64,000 nucleotides of DNA from Rhodanobacteraceae bacterium (GCA_016713135.1 JADJPR010000001.1:434001-498000); one strand, 5' to 3'. Positions 44,337-54,276 are shown, numbered from the stretch's first letter. Numbers and translations are program-made. The notes: generated by a model not told the origin, from the letters alone.

Positions 44337-45575
44337 GTGCTCCGTCCGATTCCGCACAACGAGCGTCTCGCCGATGTCCGCTATGACATCCGCGGCCCGC
44401 TGCACGCCCGCGCGCTCGATCTGGAGCAGCAGGGGAAATCGATCATCCGCCTGAACATCGGCAACCCGGGGCGCTTCGGCTTCGAGGCCCCGGCGCATGT
44501 GCGCGAGGCGATCGCCACCCACCTGAAGGACAGTGAGGCCTACTGCCACCAGGGCGGATTGACCGAGGCGCGCGAGGCGATCGTCGAGGTGATGCACGCG
44601 CGCGGCGTGCGCGAGGTCGACCAGACCCATGTGTTCGTCGGCAACGGCGTCAGCGAGCTGATCGACATGGCGCTGCGCGGGCTGTTGAATCCGGGCGACG
44701 AAGTGCTGGTGCCGGCGCCCGACTACCCGCTGTGGACCGCCGCGGTGATCCTGAACGACGGTCAGCCGGTGCACTACCCGTGCCCGCCGGAGCGCCAGGG
44801 ATTGCCGGACCCGGTCGAGATCGAGCGCATGATCTCGCCGCGCACGCGCGCCATCGTGATCATCAACCCGAACAACCCGAACGGGGCCGTGTATCCGCAG
44901 GCGCTGCTGCAGCGCATCGCGGCGCTGGCCGAGAAGCACCGCCTGGTGGTGTTCAGCGACGAAATCTACGAAGGCCTGCTGTACGATGGCGCGCAGTTCC
45001 ACGCGATGGCACCGCTGGTGCGCGAGACCCTGTGCGTGACCATGAGCGGGCTGTCCAAGATGCACCGCGCCTGCGGTTATCGCGTCGGCTGGATGGTCAC
45101 CAGCGGCAAGGTGCAGGCCGCGCGCGACTACCTCAAGAGCCTGGACCTGCTGGCCGCGCTGCGCCTGTGCAGCAATGTGCAGGGCCAATGGGCCATTCCC
45201 GCGGCGCTGCGCGGCCCGGACACCCACACCGCGCTGTGCCAGCCGGGCGGGCGCCTGTACGAGACCCGCGCCGCGCTGCTGCGCGCGGTGGCGCGCAGCC
45301 GCTACCTCAAGGTGGTTGCCCCGATGGGCGCGATGTACGGCTTCGTCGGTGTCGATACGCGCGAGCTGCCGGGCTTCGACGACCAGCAGTTCGCCTACGA
45401 TTTGCTCGACCAGCGCCAGGTGCTGATCGTCCCCGGGTCATCCTTCAATGTTTCCTATCACGACCACTTCCGCATCACCCTGCTCCCCGAGGCGGCAGTG
45501 ATGGAACGCGTGATCGACCAGATCGACGGCTTTGTCGCCGAGCTGGCCGAGAAGTCGCGGCTGCGGGTGGCTTGA
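44337..45575 (+). CDS. Class I/II PLP aminotransferase (AlaA-like)
   Basis: 412 residues. Fold type I: NIGNPGRFGFEAP, DYPLWTAAVILNDG, IVIINPNNPNGAVYP, VVFSDEIYEGLLYDG, and PLP lysine K241 in SGLSKMHRACGYRVGW, with final Arg in HFRITLLPEA. Closest in motif content to AlaA/AvtA alanine-forming enzymes that use pyruvate and glutamate. GTG start at 44337 based on the VLRPIPHNERL N-terminus. Divergent from trmL. Confidence 0.88.
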   Translation: MLRPIPHNERLADVRYDIRGPLHARALDLEQQGKSIIRLNIGNPGRFGFEAPAHVREAIATHLKDSEAYCHQGGLTEAREAIVEVMHARGVREVDQTHVFVGNGVSELIDMALRGLLNPGDEVLVPAPDYPLWTAAVILNDGQPVHYPCPPERQGLPDPVEIERMISPRTRAIVIINPNNPNGAVYPQALLQRIAALAEKHRLVVFSDEIYEGLLYDGAQFHAMAPLVRETLCVTMSGLSKMHRACGYRVGWMVTSGKVQAARDYLKSLDLLAALRLCSNVQGQWAIPAALRGPDTHTALCQPGGRLYETRAALLRAVARSRYLKVVAPMGAMYGFVGVDTRELPGFDDQQFAYDLLDQRQVLIVPGSSFNVSYHDHFRITLLPEAAVMERVIDQIDGFVAELAEKSRLRVA

Positions 45576-45639
45576 GGCGCTGAATCCTGCGGCAGTCCTT
45601 GTAGCGGTGCGAGCGCGACGGGCAGGGCTCAAGGGCAGG

Positions 45640-45720
45640 GGAATGGCACGAGGGCGCGAGGCCTGTCGGTTCCAGCCCGGCTTTGACGTGCCCTCGTGCC
45701 CTCATGCCCTCGTGCCCTCC
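45640..45720. repeat. GTGCCCTC octamer tandem repeat with degenerate inverted arm
   Basis: Four 8-bp units, GTGCCCTC three times and ATGCCCTC once, at 45688-45719; the left side (45646-45662, GGCACGAGGGCGCGAGG) is a short degenerate complement. Located 50 bases before the SGNH hydrolase start. Confidence 0.7.
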
Positions 45721-45771
45721 AATCCATGCCGCGCGGTGTTCAAGGGCGCGGGCGGCTCGGCTCGTCGCCCC

Positions 45772-46479
45772 ATGACCCTCGCCACCCTCTCCCTGCTCTC
45801 GATGCTCGCCGCCGGACCCGCGCTGCCGGCGCGCTACCTTGCGCTCGGGGACTCGTACACCATCGGCGAGTCGGTGCCGGCGGCTGAGCGCTGGCCGAAC
45901 CAGCTGGCGCAGCTGCTGCGAGGGCAGGGCGCGGACCTCGCCAACCCGGACATCGTCGCGCGCACCGGATGGACCACCGACGAACTGTCGGCGGCGCTGG
46001 ACGCGGTCGAACGCGACGAAGCGGTGGAAATGGCCGCCGGTGAGCACGCGCCGCGTCCGGCGCCGCCATACCAGCTGGTCACTCTCCTCATCGGGGTCAA
46101 CAACCAGTACCGCGGCCGCCCGCTGGACGAGTACCGCACTCAGCTGCGCGCGCTCCTCGCCCTTGCCATCGGCTACGCCGGCGGGCAGCCGCGGCGCGTC
46201 GTGATGCTGTCGATCCCGGACTGGGGCGTGACTCCGTTCGCCGCGGGGATGGGCCGCGATGCGGCGACCGTGGCGCGTGAGATCGATGCCTACAACGCCG
46301 CCGCACGCGAGGTGTGCGCAAGTGCCGGCGTCGCCTATGTCGACATCACCCCGCTGACGCGCGAGGCTGGGGAGCGCCCGGAACTGCTGGCGGGCGACGG
46401 CCTGCACCCGTCCGGCATCGACTACCGGCGCTGGGCGCAGGCAGCCTTGCCGGCAGCGCGCGCTGCACTCGGAAACTGA
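45772..46479 (+). CDS. SGNH/GDSL-family hydrolase
   Basis: 235 residues. Signal-like N-terminus (MTLATLSLLSMLAAGPALPA); block I ALGDSYTIGESV (Ser nucleophile), block III LLIGVNNQYRG (Gly/Asn oxyanion) and block V GDGLHPSGIDYRRWAQ (Asp-x-x-His). A compact exported esterase or lipase. Substrate unknown. Confidence 0.85.
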   Translation: MTLATLSLLSMLAAGPALPARYLALGDSYTIGESVPAAERWPNQLAQLLRGQGADLANPDIVARTGWTTDELSAALDAVERDEAVEMAAGEHAPRPAPPYQLVTLLIGVNNQYRGRPLDEYRTQLRALLALAIGYAGGQPRRVVMLSIPDWGVTPFAAGMGRDAATVAREIDAYNAAAREVCASAGVAYVDITPLTREAGERPELLAGDGLHPSGIDYRRWAQAALPAARAALGN

Positions 46480-46486
46480 TCGCGGC

Positions 46487-47596
46487 TCAGGTCGCGTCGC
46501 TGCGATCGATCGTGATGTCGGCGCTCGCGACCTCCGCGCCGCCCTCGCCCTCGATGCGCTCGCCGCGATTCCACGCGAGCAGCAGGGTGTAGCCCACAGC
46601 CAGCAGCACCGGACCCAGGAACACGCCGAGGAAGCCGAAGGCGACGATGCCGCCGATGACGCCGAGGAACACCAGCACGAAGGGCATCTGCGAGCCGCGG
46701 CTGATCAGATAGGGCTTGATGATGTTGTCGATCCCGCTGATGACGAACATGCCCCAGATCGCCATGAACACCGCGGCCGCCCAGTGCTGGCCAGAGACCA
46801 GCCAGACCACCACCGGCACCCAGACGAAGGGCGGGCCCATCGGGATCAGGGACATGAAGAAGGTCAGCAGGCCGAGGAACATCGCGCCTGGCACGCCGAC
46901 GATCAGGAAACCGATGCCGGCCAGCAGACCCTGCGCCAGCGCGGTGCCGAGGATGCCGTAAACCACGCCCTGGATGGTGCCGCCGGCGACCGCGATGAAC
47001 TGCCGCGCGCGCGGGCCGATCAGCCGTGTCAGCGCCTGCTGCAAGCCCAGTGCCAGCTCGTCGCCACGGCGGAACACGAAGAAGGCGATGAACACCGAGA
47101 GACCCATCTCGACGGTGCCGCGGCCGAGCACCGCGCCGCCGGCGATCACCGCCTCGCGTACCGGGTTCAGCACCAGGCGCGCGGCTTCGGCCATTCCTGC
47201 GCCGGTGTCCAGCGCGTTCCACTTTTCCGCCAGTTCGTCGCCGACCATCGGCAGGTTGGCCACCCAGGCCGGCGGCGGTGGCAGGCCGTCGGCCGCCCAG
47301 GCCTTCACCGCGGTCACCCAGTCGCTGACGTTGTCCGCCAGGGTGAAGCCGACGATGACGAAGGGCAGCACCAGGATTGCCGCGACCGCCACCGTCATCA
47401 GCACCGCGGTCAGCGAGCGCCGGCCGCCGAGGCGTCGCTCCAGCCAGTGGTAGGCAGGCCAGCTGGCGTAACACAGGATCACCGCCCACATCAGCGCCGA
47501 CAGGAAAGGGCGCAGCACCAGGAAACAGCCGATCGCGAGGAAGCTGAGCGCCGCGGCGGCGAACAGCGATTCGATCAGGCGCTGGCGGTCGACCAT
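46487..47596 (-). CDS. AI-2E family transporter (PerM/TqsA-like)
   Basis: 369 residues, about eight membrane helices. Helix-loop features of the family: ILCYASWPAYHWLERRLGGRRSLTAVLMT near the N-terminus, GTIQGVVYGILGTALAQGLLAGIGFLIVGVPGAMFLGLLTFFMSLIPMGPPFVWVPVVVWL, IDNIIKPYLISRGSQMPFVLVFLGVIGGIVAFGFLGVFLGPVLLAV. Some members export autoinducer-2, others exchange Na+/H+. Ten bases downstream of the small membrane protein, same strand. Confidence 0.88.
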   Translation of the reverse strand: MVDRQRLIESLFAAAALSFLAIGCFLVLRPFLSALMWAVILCYASWPAYHWLERRLGGRRSLTAVLMTVAVAAILVLPFVIVGFTLADNVSDWVTAVKAWAADGLPPPPAWVANLPMVGDELAEKWNALDTGAGMAEAARLVLNPVREAVIAGGAVLGRGTVEMGLSVFIAFFVFRRGDELALGLQQALTRLIGPRARQFIAVAGGTIQGVVYGILGTALAQGLLAGIGFLIVGVPGAMFLGLLTFFMSLIPMGPPFVWVPVVVWLVSGQHWAAAVFMAIWGMFVISGIDNIIKPYLISRGSQMPFVLVFLGVIGGIVAFGFLGVFLGPVLLAVGYTLLLAWNRGERIEGEGGAEVASADITIDRSDAT

Positions 47597-47606
47597 CGCG
47601 CGGCGC

Positions 47607-47906
47607 TCAGAGGCTCTTTTCCATTTCGTACTCGATGCCGCCGAAGCGCTTGGCCACCCAGTTGTAGATGATCGCCAGGATGCCGCCGGAGATCGCCCCG
47701 ACCGCGCCGAAGGTCAATGGTGTCCACAGCAGCAGCGTGATCGTGTTGCCCCCGGCCGGCGGTGTCAGCGGCAGCGGCAGGTCGATGCCCGCCAGCCGCA
47801 GCCCCAACGCCAGCGCGCCCAGAACGAAGCCCTGCACGAACAGCAGCAGCGCGAATACGCGGGAAGCCGAGACCGGGTCGACCCGGGTGACACGACGACG
47901 CAACAT
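47607..47906 (-). CDS. Small two-helix membrane protein
   Basis: 99 residues; two hydrophobic stretches (VFALLLFVQGFVLGALALGLRLAG and LLLWTPLTFGAVGAISGGILAIIYNWVAKRFGG) with a DxPLP loop between and a short acidic tail (YEMEKSL). No recognised domain. It precedes the AI-2E permease by ten bases and is probably co-expressed with it. Confidence 0.7.
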   Translation of the reverse strand: MLRRRVTRVDPVSASRVFALLLFVQGFVLGALALGLRLAGIDLPLPLTPPAGGNTITLLLWTPLTFGAVGAISGGILAIIYNWVAKRFGGIEYEMEKSL

Positions 47907-48019
47907 GGCAGGACTCCAGCAGCGGTGGGTGTGGCGATGTTAGCGCTGCGCAGGACCGGGATGGGGGTTGTGCGGGCGGGGACGAGCTCTGGCTCCGGAC
48001 CTTTCGATGCGGCGGGTTC

Positions 48020-48240
48020 GGAAGAGCGGGGCAGGGGGCAAGGGGCAGGGGACCGACTTCGATCCAAGCCCAGACGGTGTGGCGGACTTGGGTAAGGCGG
48101 GGCAAGGGCCCAGACCTATCCGCCCGCCCGTTCAACGCCGCGGACTGGAATCCGGAAACCCCCGATCGCAAGGATACGAAACCGCCTGGACGGGGCGACG
48201 GTCCCCATCCCCCGCCCCCTGCCCCTTTCCCCGCTCTTCC
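48020..48240. repeat. GGGGCAA inverted repeat with G-quadruplex motif, second copy
   Basis: Left arm 48020-48053 starts GGAAGAGCGGGGC and holds G4-CA-G5-CAA-G4-CA-G4 (48028-48051); right arm 48203-48240 is C-rich and ends with the exact complement CCCCGCTCTTCC. Spacer about 150 bases. Lies downstream of the transglutaminase-like gene (minus strand) and accounts for the 47907-48249 gap. Confidence 0.75.
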
Positions 48241-48249
48241 GCTCCCGGC

Positions 48250-49419
48250 TCACCGTGTGATCGGCATCACCCCGAGCGCGCGGGCGGCCTGGATGTCGAT
48301 CATCTGGTGGTCGAGGTCGTTCTCGTCGGCAAAGGCGTCGCCGGCCTCATCCACCTGGCGCTGGCCCTCGGCGATGGCCGCCTCGAAGCTCGCCAGCGAC
48401 GCGTCCACGTTGCTCGCCACCGGCGCGCGCTGCGGCCCTCCGGGCTTGGGCCGGCCGCCGCCGCCGCCGCCCACGCGCCTGGCGCTGGTGTCGCCGAGCA
48501 TGGTGGTCTCGAGGTAAGCCCATTCCTCGCCTTCCTCGTCCAGCGCGAAGCCGAGGAACATGTGGCCCGGCACCAGCACCAGCACCGGCGTGATGTCGAT
48601 CTTGCGCAGCACCGAGGCGATCAGCACGCTGCCATCGACGCAATTGGCCTGGGTCATCGCCAGCGACTCGTCGATGAAACGCACGTGCTGGCTCATCACA
48701 TTGGCGTGCTCGCTGGCGGTGCGCGTGATGTTGGAATAGCGGATGCCGCGCGACTGGAGCACGTGCCAGACCGCGTAGACCTGCTTGAGTACGTCGTCTG
48801 GATCGCCTTCCTGGTAGCCGCTGAAGTTGTCGACTACCCCAGCGTCGAGCGCTTCCTTGAGGATCTGCTGCACCGCCGGGTGTTCCTCGTTGACGTAGGC
48901 GGCGAACAGCCAGTTGAAGTCGAGGTCGTCCTCGTCGGCCTCCTCGTCGATGAAGTACAGCGCGTCGTTGACCGAGCGCACGCGCACGCGCTGGGTGCGG
49001 GTCTCGGCGGGCGCGCCATCCAGCGACAGTTCGAACTCCACCGTCGCCGGCCGCGACTGGCGGATGCCGGCCAGCAGGGCGTAGTCCCAGGCGATGGTCG
49101 GCGCCAGCACCACGCTCTCGGCGACCTCCGGGATGCGCCCGCTCAGGCGACTGTCACGCGCCAGGCCGGGGACGCGCACGGTCAGCGCGAAACGCGCGCC
49201 GGCGCGCGCGCCATCGATCTGTACACCGATCAGCCCTTGCTCGTCGCCGACCACCGCGGGATCGTCCTCCTCCGGATCCGGCTCCATCGTCGCGGTGGCC
49301 AGTTCCAGGCTGGGGAACACCTGGTTGTAGGGCTCGACGAAGGGCTCCCACTCCGCCTCGGCCTGCGCCGCGCCGGCAAACGCGAGCAGGCACGCGGCGA
49401 GCAAGCAGCGCAAGACCAT
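48250..49419 (-). CDS. Exported transglutaminase-like protein
   Basis: 389 residues. Signal peptide (MVLRCLLAACLLAFAGAAQA), a ~190-residue beta-type region, then a domain with CVDGS (putative nucleophile Cys), GHMFLGFALDEEGEEWAYLETTML (His and acidic partners, the order of transglutaminase-like cysteine proteases), an unusual Gly/Pro linker (GGGGGGRPKPGGPQ) and a helical tail. Papain-like order C-H-D/E is the basis for the call; catalysis is not proved. Follows the Kbp-like gene by seven bases. Confidence 0.6.
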   Translation of the reverse strand: MVLRCLLAACLLAFAGAAQAEAEWEPFVEPYNQVFPSLELATATMEPDPEEDDPAVVGDEQGLIGVQIDGARAGARFALTVRVPGLARDSRLSGRIPEVAESVVLAPTIAWDYALLAGIRQSRPATVEFELSLDGAPAETRTQRVRVRSVNDALYFIDEEADEDDLDFNWLFAAYVNEEHPAVQQILKEALDAGVVDNFSGYQEGDPDDVLKQVYAVWHVLQSRGIRYSNITRTASEHANVMSQHVRFIDESLAMTQANCVDGSVLIASVLRKIDITPVLVLVPGHMFLGFALDEEGEEWAYLETTMLGDTSARRVGGGGGGRPKPGGPQRAPVASNVDASLASFEAAIAEGQRQVDEAGDAFADENDLDHQMIDIQAARALGVMPITR

Positions 49420-49426
49420 GGAGTCC

Positions 49427-49867
49427 TCAGGCCGCCGGGATGCGCAGCACCTGTCCCGGGTAGATCCGGTCCGGATCCTTCAGCAGCGGCTGGTTGGCTT
49501 CGAAGATCTTCATGTAGGCGCCCGCCTTGCCGTAATGCGCCTTGGCGATGGCGCCCAGGGTGTCGCCCTTCTTGACCGTGTAGAAGGTCGCGGCCCCGTC
49601 TTCCTGCTCCGCGACCACGCCGTCGTCGACCTTCTCCACGCCTTCGACGTTGCCCAGCGCGAGCAGCAGCTTTTCCTTGTCCGCCTGGGTCGCGGCCTTG
49701 CCCTTGACCTTGACCGTGGCGTGGTCCGGGTCGTACTCCACCATCACATCGGAGCTCATCAGGCCCTTGGACTTGAGGTGGTCGGCCAGCGCGCCGGCGG
49801 TGTTGCCCGCGGTGGCGGCGGTGAACACCTTCTCACCGGCCGACTTGACGAAATCGAGGATGCCCAT
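49427..49867 (-). CDS. BON-LysM protein, Kbp/YgaU-like
   Basis: 146 residues. BON domain (DHLKSKGLMSSDVMVEYDPDHATVKVKGKA ... VEGVEKVDDGV) and C-terminal LysM (FYTVKKGDTLGAIAKAHYGKAGAYMKIFEANQPLLKDPDRIYPGQVLRIP), the exact layout of E. coli Kbp (potassium-binding protein). N-terminal helix MGILDFVKSAGEKVF matches. ATG 49867 is supported by that. Co-directional with the transglutaminase-like gene, seven bases apart. Confidence 0.88.
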   Translation of the reverse strand: MGILDFVKSAGEKVFTAATAGNTAGALADHLKSKGLMSSDVMVEYDPDHATVKVKGKAATQADKEKLLLALGNVEGVEKVDDGVVAEQEDGAATFYTVKKGDTLGAIAKAHYGKAGAYMKIFEANQPLLKDPDRIYPGQVLRIPAA

Positions 49868-49996
49868 GGCGCTGCTCCGTGGCGGAAAGCCCAAGCATAC
49901 GCCGCGGCGCGCGCCGCAGGCGCACCTCATCAGAAATGTCCTAAGTATTTGGATCTAGGGTATTTATGCTGAGAGAAAGACGACCCTGTGACTGAG

Positions 49997-50107
49997 TACG
50001 CAAAGGGCGCAAAGGACGCAAAGGACGCAAAGAGAGCGAATGCCGCGGATATCAAAGCGATGATACGCATTTGATCTCCTTTGCGTCCTTTGCGTCCTTC
50101 GCGTCCA
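49997..50107. repeat. GGACGCAAA inverted tandem-repeat element, copy 5
   Basis: Left arm 49997-50040 with TACGCAAAGG and GCGCAAAGGACGC, right arm 50077-50107 the complement (CTCCTTTGCGTCC, TTTGCGTCC, TTCGCGTCC). Inner sequence GAGAGCGAATGCCGCG is shared with copy 3. Right flank 50141-50175 resembles the right flank of copy 1. Confidence 0.85.
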
Positions 50108-50184
50108 GAAATACAGACCGCAATCTTGCGCAGGTCACAGAGCGATACGCGAACAAACTCGCCGGCAGGGGCGACAGGACCCCC

Positions 50185-51132
50185 TCAGCGCACCGCGCGG
50201 TAGCGGTCGAGATCGCGCTGGTGTTCGCTGCGACCGATGTACTCGGGCACCACCAGTTCCATCGGGGTCGGGCGGATGCCGAGTTCGGCCAGTCCGTTGC
50301 GCTCGCTGACACTGTCCAGCGCCAGCGACTTGTAGTTGTCGCTGGAGAAGGGCTTCAAGCCCGCCGGCAGCGGATCGAAGGCCAGCCCCTGCAGATAGCC
50401 GAGGGGACCGGGCAGCGGCAGCACCAGCCGGCGCACGCCGAGGATCTGCGCGGTCCAGCGCACCAGTTCGGCCAGCGTCATGGTCTTCGGCCCGACCAGC
50501 GGATAGCTCTTGCCGACGCTGTCGGTCCGCTCCGGCGCGCGCACGAAGGCCTGGGCGACATCCTTGACGTAGACCGGCTGGAAGCGCGCGCCGGCGCGCG
50601 CCAGCGGCAGCACCGGGGCGATCTTCAGCAGCGGCGCGAAGCGGCAGAACAGCCCGTCGCCCGGCCCGAAGATCACCGAGGGCTGGAAGATCGTCCACGC
50701 CAGGCCCGAGGCCTTGACCTTCGCCTCCGCCTGCCCGCGCGAGCGCAGGTAATGGCTGTCGCCCTCGCCGGCCCGCAATGAAGACATCTGCAGCAGGCGC
50801 GCCACGCCCGCCTGCTTCATCGCCGCGATCACCGTCTCGGTCAGCGTCAGGTGCGCGCGCTCGAAGTCCTTGCCGCCAAAGCCGTTGTTCTGCAGCACCC
50901 CGACCAGGTTGACCACCGCATCCGCACCGGCGAAATGCCGCGCCAGCGCTGCGCTGTCGTAGACCTTGGCCGAGAGCGTGCGCACATTCGGGTAGACCCC
51001 CAGCTCGCGCTGCAGCTCGCGGTTGCGGCTGAGCACGTCGACCCGGTGGCCGGCGGCCTGCAGCGCATGCACCAGCGAGCGGCCGACGAAGCCGGTGCCG
51101 CCGAGGACGATGATTCTGAGGGACTTGGGCAT
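50185..51132 (-). CDS. NAD(P)-binding NDUFA9-like (extended SDR) protein
   Basis: 315 residues. Rossmann start IIVLGGTGFVGRSLVHALQAAGHRV (GxxGxxG), LVGVLQNNGFGGKDFERAHLTLTETVIAAMKQAGV, FQPSVIFGPGDGLFCRFAPLLKIAPVLPLARAGARFQPVYVKDVAQAF. Motifs match the group annotated as complex I NDUFA9-subunit-like proteins in bacteria, which bind NAD(P)H or ubiquinone-related lipid; the role in Bacteria is not settled. ATG 51132. Downstream of icd, separate by 250 bases. Confidence 0.85.
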   Translation of the reverse strand: MPKSLRIIVLGGTGFVGRSLVHALQAAGHRVDVLSRNRELQRELGVYPNVRTLSAKVYDSAALARHFAGADAVVNLVGVLQNNGFGGKDFERAHLTLTETVIAAMKQAGVARLLQMSSLRAGEGDSHYLRSRGQAEAKVKASGLAWTIFQPSVIFGPGDGLFCRFAPLLKIAPVLPLARAGARFQPVYVKDVAQAFVRAPERTDSVGKSYPLVGPKTMTLAELVRWTAQILGVRRLVLPLPGPLGYLQGLAFDPLPAGLKPFSSDNYKSLALDSVSERNGLAELGIRPTPMELVVPEYIGRSEHQRDLDRYRAVR

Positions 51133-51293
51133 GGCAGTGAATCCGGTTGTCAGTGATCGGCTGTCGGTTCCAGCCGGAGGGACTCCATTCTCGCGGAACT
51201 GTCGCGGCGGACCCTGACCACGATCATCCCGACGGCTCGCCGCAACAGATCGCGGCACAAGCCGCCACGGGATCCAGGGTCGCCGGCCGTTGC

Positions 51294-51332
51294 TGCCGAC
51301 AACCAACAACCAGCAACCAACAACCAGCCATC
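51294..51332. repeat. CCAACAA heptamer tandem repeat (single arm)
   Basis: Four consecutive heptamers 51303-51330: CCAACAA, CCAGCAA, CCAACAA, CCAGCCA. The same kind of unit flanks the MITE at 52983-53147. Complementary arm not clear (GGCTGTCGGTTCC at 51163-51175 is a poor match). Confidence 0.6.
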
Positions 51333-51382
51333 TGTTCCACAAAGACCGGCAGCGCCATCAGCGCCGCCGGCCCTTCAATGCA

Positions 51383-52684
<1,302 letters not shown>

Positions 52685-52871
52685 GGGGTTCCTCCTCGAA
52701 AAGGTGCCCGATGATAGGGTCGAAGCAGGGGCAGCGGGTGGGCTCAGGTCAAGCCGAGGGCAGGATTTTGGTCGAGGGCCCCGGCTGATCGGCCGGAGGC
52801 CGCCGATCGACGCCGGTCATCGCTTGCTGGTGGTCGGTTGCCGGCGGCAGGAGCTGGCGGCCGGAGAACTT

Positions 52872-52942
52872 GTGGGAGCGGCTTCAGCCGCGATCCTTTC
52901 CTGGCGGCCGCCGGAACGATCGCCGACAGCGTCGGCTCCCAC
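52872..52942. repeat. GTGGGAGCGGCTTC palindromic repeat
   Basis: GTGGGAGCGGCTTCAGCCGC at the start and CGCCGACAGCGTCGGCTCCCAC at the end make an imperfect palindrome typical of REP elements in Xanthomonadales and Pseudomonas. A partial relative lies at 5054-5075. It sits in the 52685-53412 gap with the MITE. Confidence 0.75.
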
Positions 52943-52982
52943 GGGTTGACGGCTTGCGGGTCTTGCCGCCAACAACCAACCA

Positions 52983-53147
52983 CCTGATTCGTACCAATCC
53001 TCATCGCCGATGGACCGGCGATGCGAAAAGCGTTCGGACAAGGTCCGAACCCACAGATGCCGCGAGCTTGCTGTGCGTGGGTTTGGACCATGTCCAAACG
53101 CTGTTGCGCTTGGGGCGCTCCCGCGATGAGGATTGGTACGAATCAGG
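52983..53147. mobile_element. MITE-like element, copy 1 (165 bp, 25-bp terminal inverted repeats, 8-bp TSD)
   Basis: Terminal inverted repeats are perfect over 25 bases (start CCTGATTCGTACCAATCCTC). Subterminal arms GCGTTCGGAC...GAACCCAC and GTGGGTTTGG...CAAACGC also pair, so almost the whole unit can fold. ACCAACCA is duplicated directly at both flanks (52975-52982 and 53148-53155). No coding capacity. The reverse complement of the copy at 58517 with about five differences. Confidence 0.9.
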
Positions 53148-53278
53148 ACCAACCAACAACTGGCCCACACCCGCCCCTAGTGTCCCCTGCCATTGATTCG
53201 ATGAATTATTTCCGCGCCGTTTGCCCCGAATGCGTCGTTGTTCGTCGTCGCCATAGCCCTGCCATGACCGCCGGTTCC

Positions 53279-53345
53279 CGCCCGCAACCAGTTGCGGGCG
53301 TCCAAGCCGGCGCGCGGCATGCCGCGCAAGCCGCCGGCTTTCACC
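53279..53345. other. Highly structured intergenic segment
   Basis: Perfect 10-bp hairpin CGCCCGCAAC-CA-GTTGCGGGCG (53279-53300), then AAGCCGGC / GCCGGCTT arms enclosing the palindrome GCGCGGCATGCCGCGC (53312-53327). Lies about 70-130 bases downstream of mscS on the minus strand. No function identified. Confidence 0.6.
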
Positions 53346-53412
53346 CTCCTATCGCCTGGCCTCGAGCCAAAATGCATCGGAAATTTCTTCAACTTAATTA
53401 CGGAACACCACA

Positions 53413-54276
53413 CTAGTCCGCCGCTGCCCCCAGTTGCTCCGCTGGCGTGGGCGCGTTCTCGTGGACCACGCGCAACTCGCGTTGTGGGAAGGGCACGTCG
53501 ATGCCGGCGGCGGAGAGCGTTTCCTTGAGCTGGCGCAGCAGGCTGGCGCGGGCGTCGAGGTAGTCGCCGGTGGCGACCCAGGGGCGGATGGCGAGGTCCA
53601 CGCTGCTCTCGGCGAGCTTGTCGACCAGCAGTTGCGGCGGCGGATCGCGCAGCACGCGCGGGTCGGTGTCGAGCACCCCGCGGATGATGCGGAAGGCGCG
53701 GCCGATGTCGTCGCGGTAGGCGATGCCAACCACCAGGTCGATGCGCCGGGTATCTCGCGCGGTGTAGTTGAGGATCGCCTCGCTGGCGACCTTGTTGTTC
53801 GGCAGGATCAGCTCGCAGTTGTCCGGGGTCAGCAGCACGGTGTGCATCAGGCGCAGACTCTCCACCTTGCCGGTCTGGCCGCCGATGCCGATCAGATCGC
53901 CTGCGCGGAAGGGCTTCAGCAGGATCAGCATGACCCCGGCGGCGAGGTTCGACAGCGAGTCACGCAGTGCCAGCGCGATCGCCAGGCCCGCGGCGCCGAG
54001 CGCGGCGAGGATCGAGGTCATCGGCACGCCGGCCTGGTCGAGCGCGCCGACCACCACCACGACCACCATCGCGCCCGAGGCCAGGTTGCGCAGGAATTCG
54101 CGCAGCATGGCGTCCACGTTCATGCGTTCGAGCACGCGCGCGAGTACCCGCAGCGCCAGCCGCGACAGCCACAGCCCGCCGATCAGCACCAGCGCCGCGA
54201 GTGCCAGGCGCAGCGCGACCTCGGCTGCGAAGCTGGCCCACGGCAGGGCGAACAGGCGGTCGACCAGGTCTTTCAT
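53413..54276 (-). CDS. Small-conductance mechanosensitive channel (MscS family)
   Basis: 287 residues, three N-terminal membrane helices; the pore helix ILAALGAAGLAIALALRDSLSNLAAGVMLILLKPFRAGDLI is diagnostic, followed by the beta domain (GGQTGKVESLRLMHTVLLTPDNCELILPNNKVASEAILNYT) and the C-terminal cytoplasmic vestibule. Releases osmolytes at hypo-osmotic shock. ATG 54276 overlaps the DUF4124 stop by ATGA. Size equals E. coli MscS. Confidence 0.93.
   Translation of the reverse strand: MKDLVDRLFALPWASFAAEVALRLALAALVLIGGLWLSRLALRVLARVLERMNVDAMLREFLRNLASGAMVVVVVVGALDQAGVPMTSILAALGAAGLAIALALRDSLSNLAAGVMLILLKPFRAGDLIGIGGQTGKVESLRLMHTVLLTPDNCELILPNNKVASEAILNYTARDTRRIDLVVGIAYRDDIGRAFRIIRGVLDTDPRVLRDPPPQLLVDKLAESSVDLAIRPWVATGDYLDARASLLRQLKETLSAAGIDVPFPQRELRVVHENAPTPAEQLGAAAD

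Noticed and set aside
45688..45719. CRISPR-like array
   Set aside because: Repeat units are only 8 bp, head-to-tail with no spacers; it is a tandem repeat. No cas genes.
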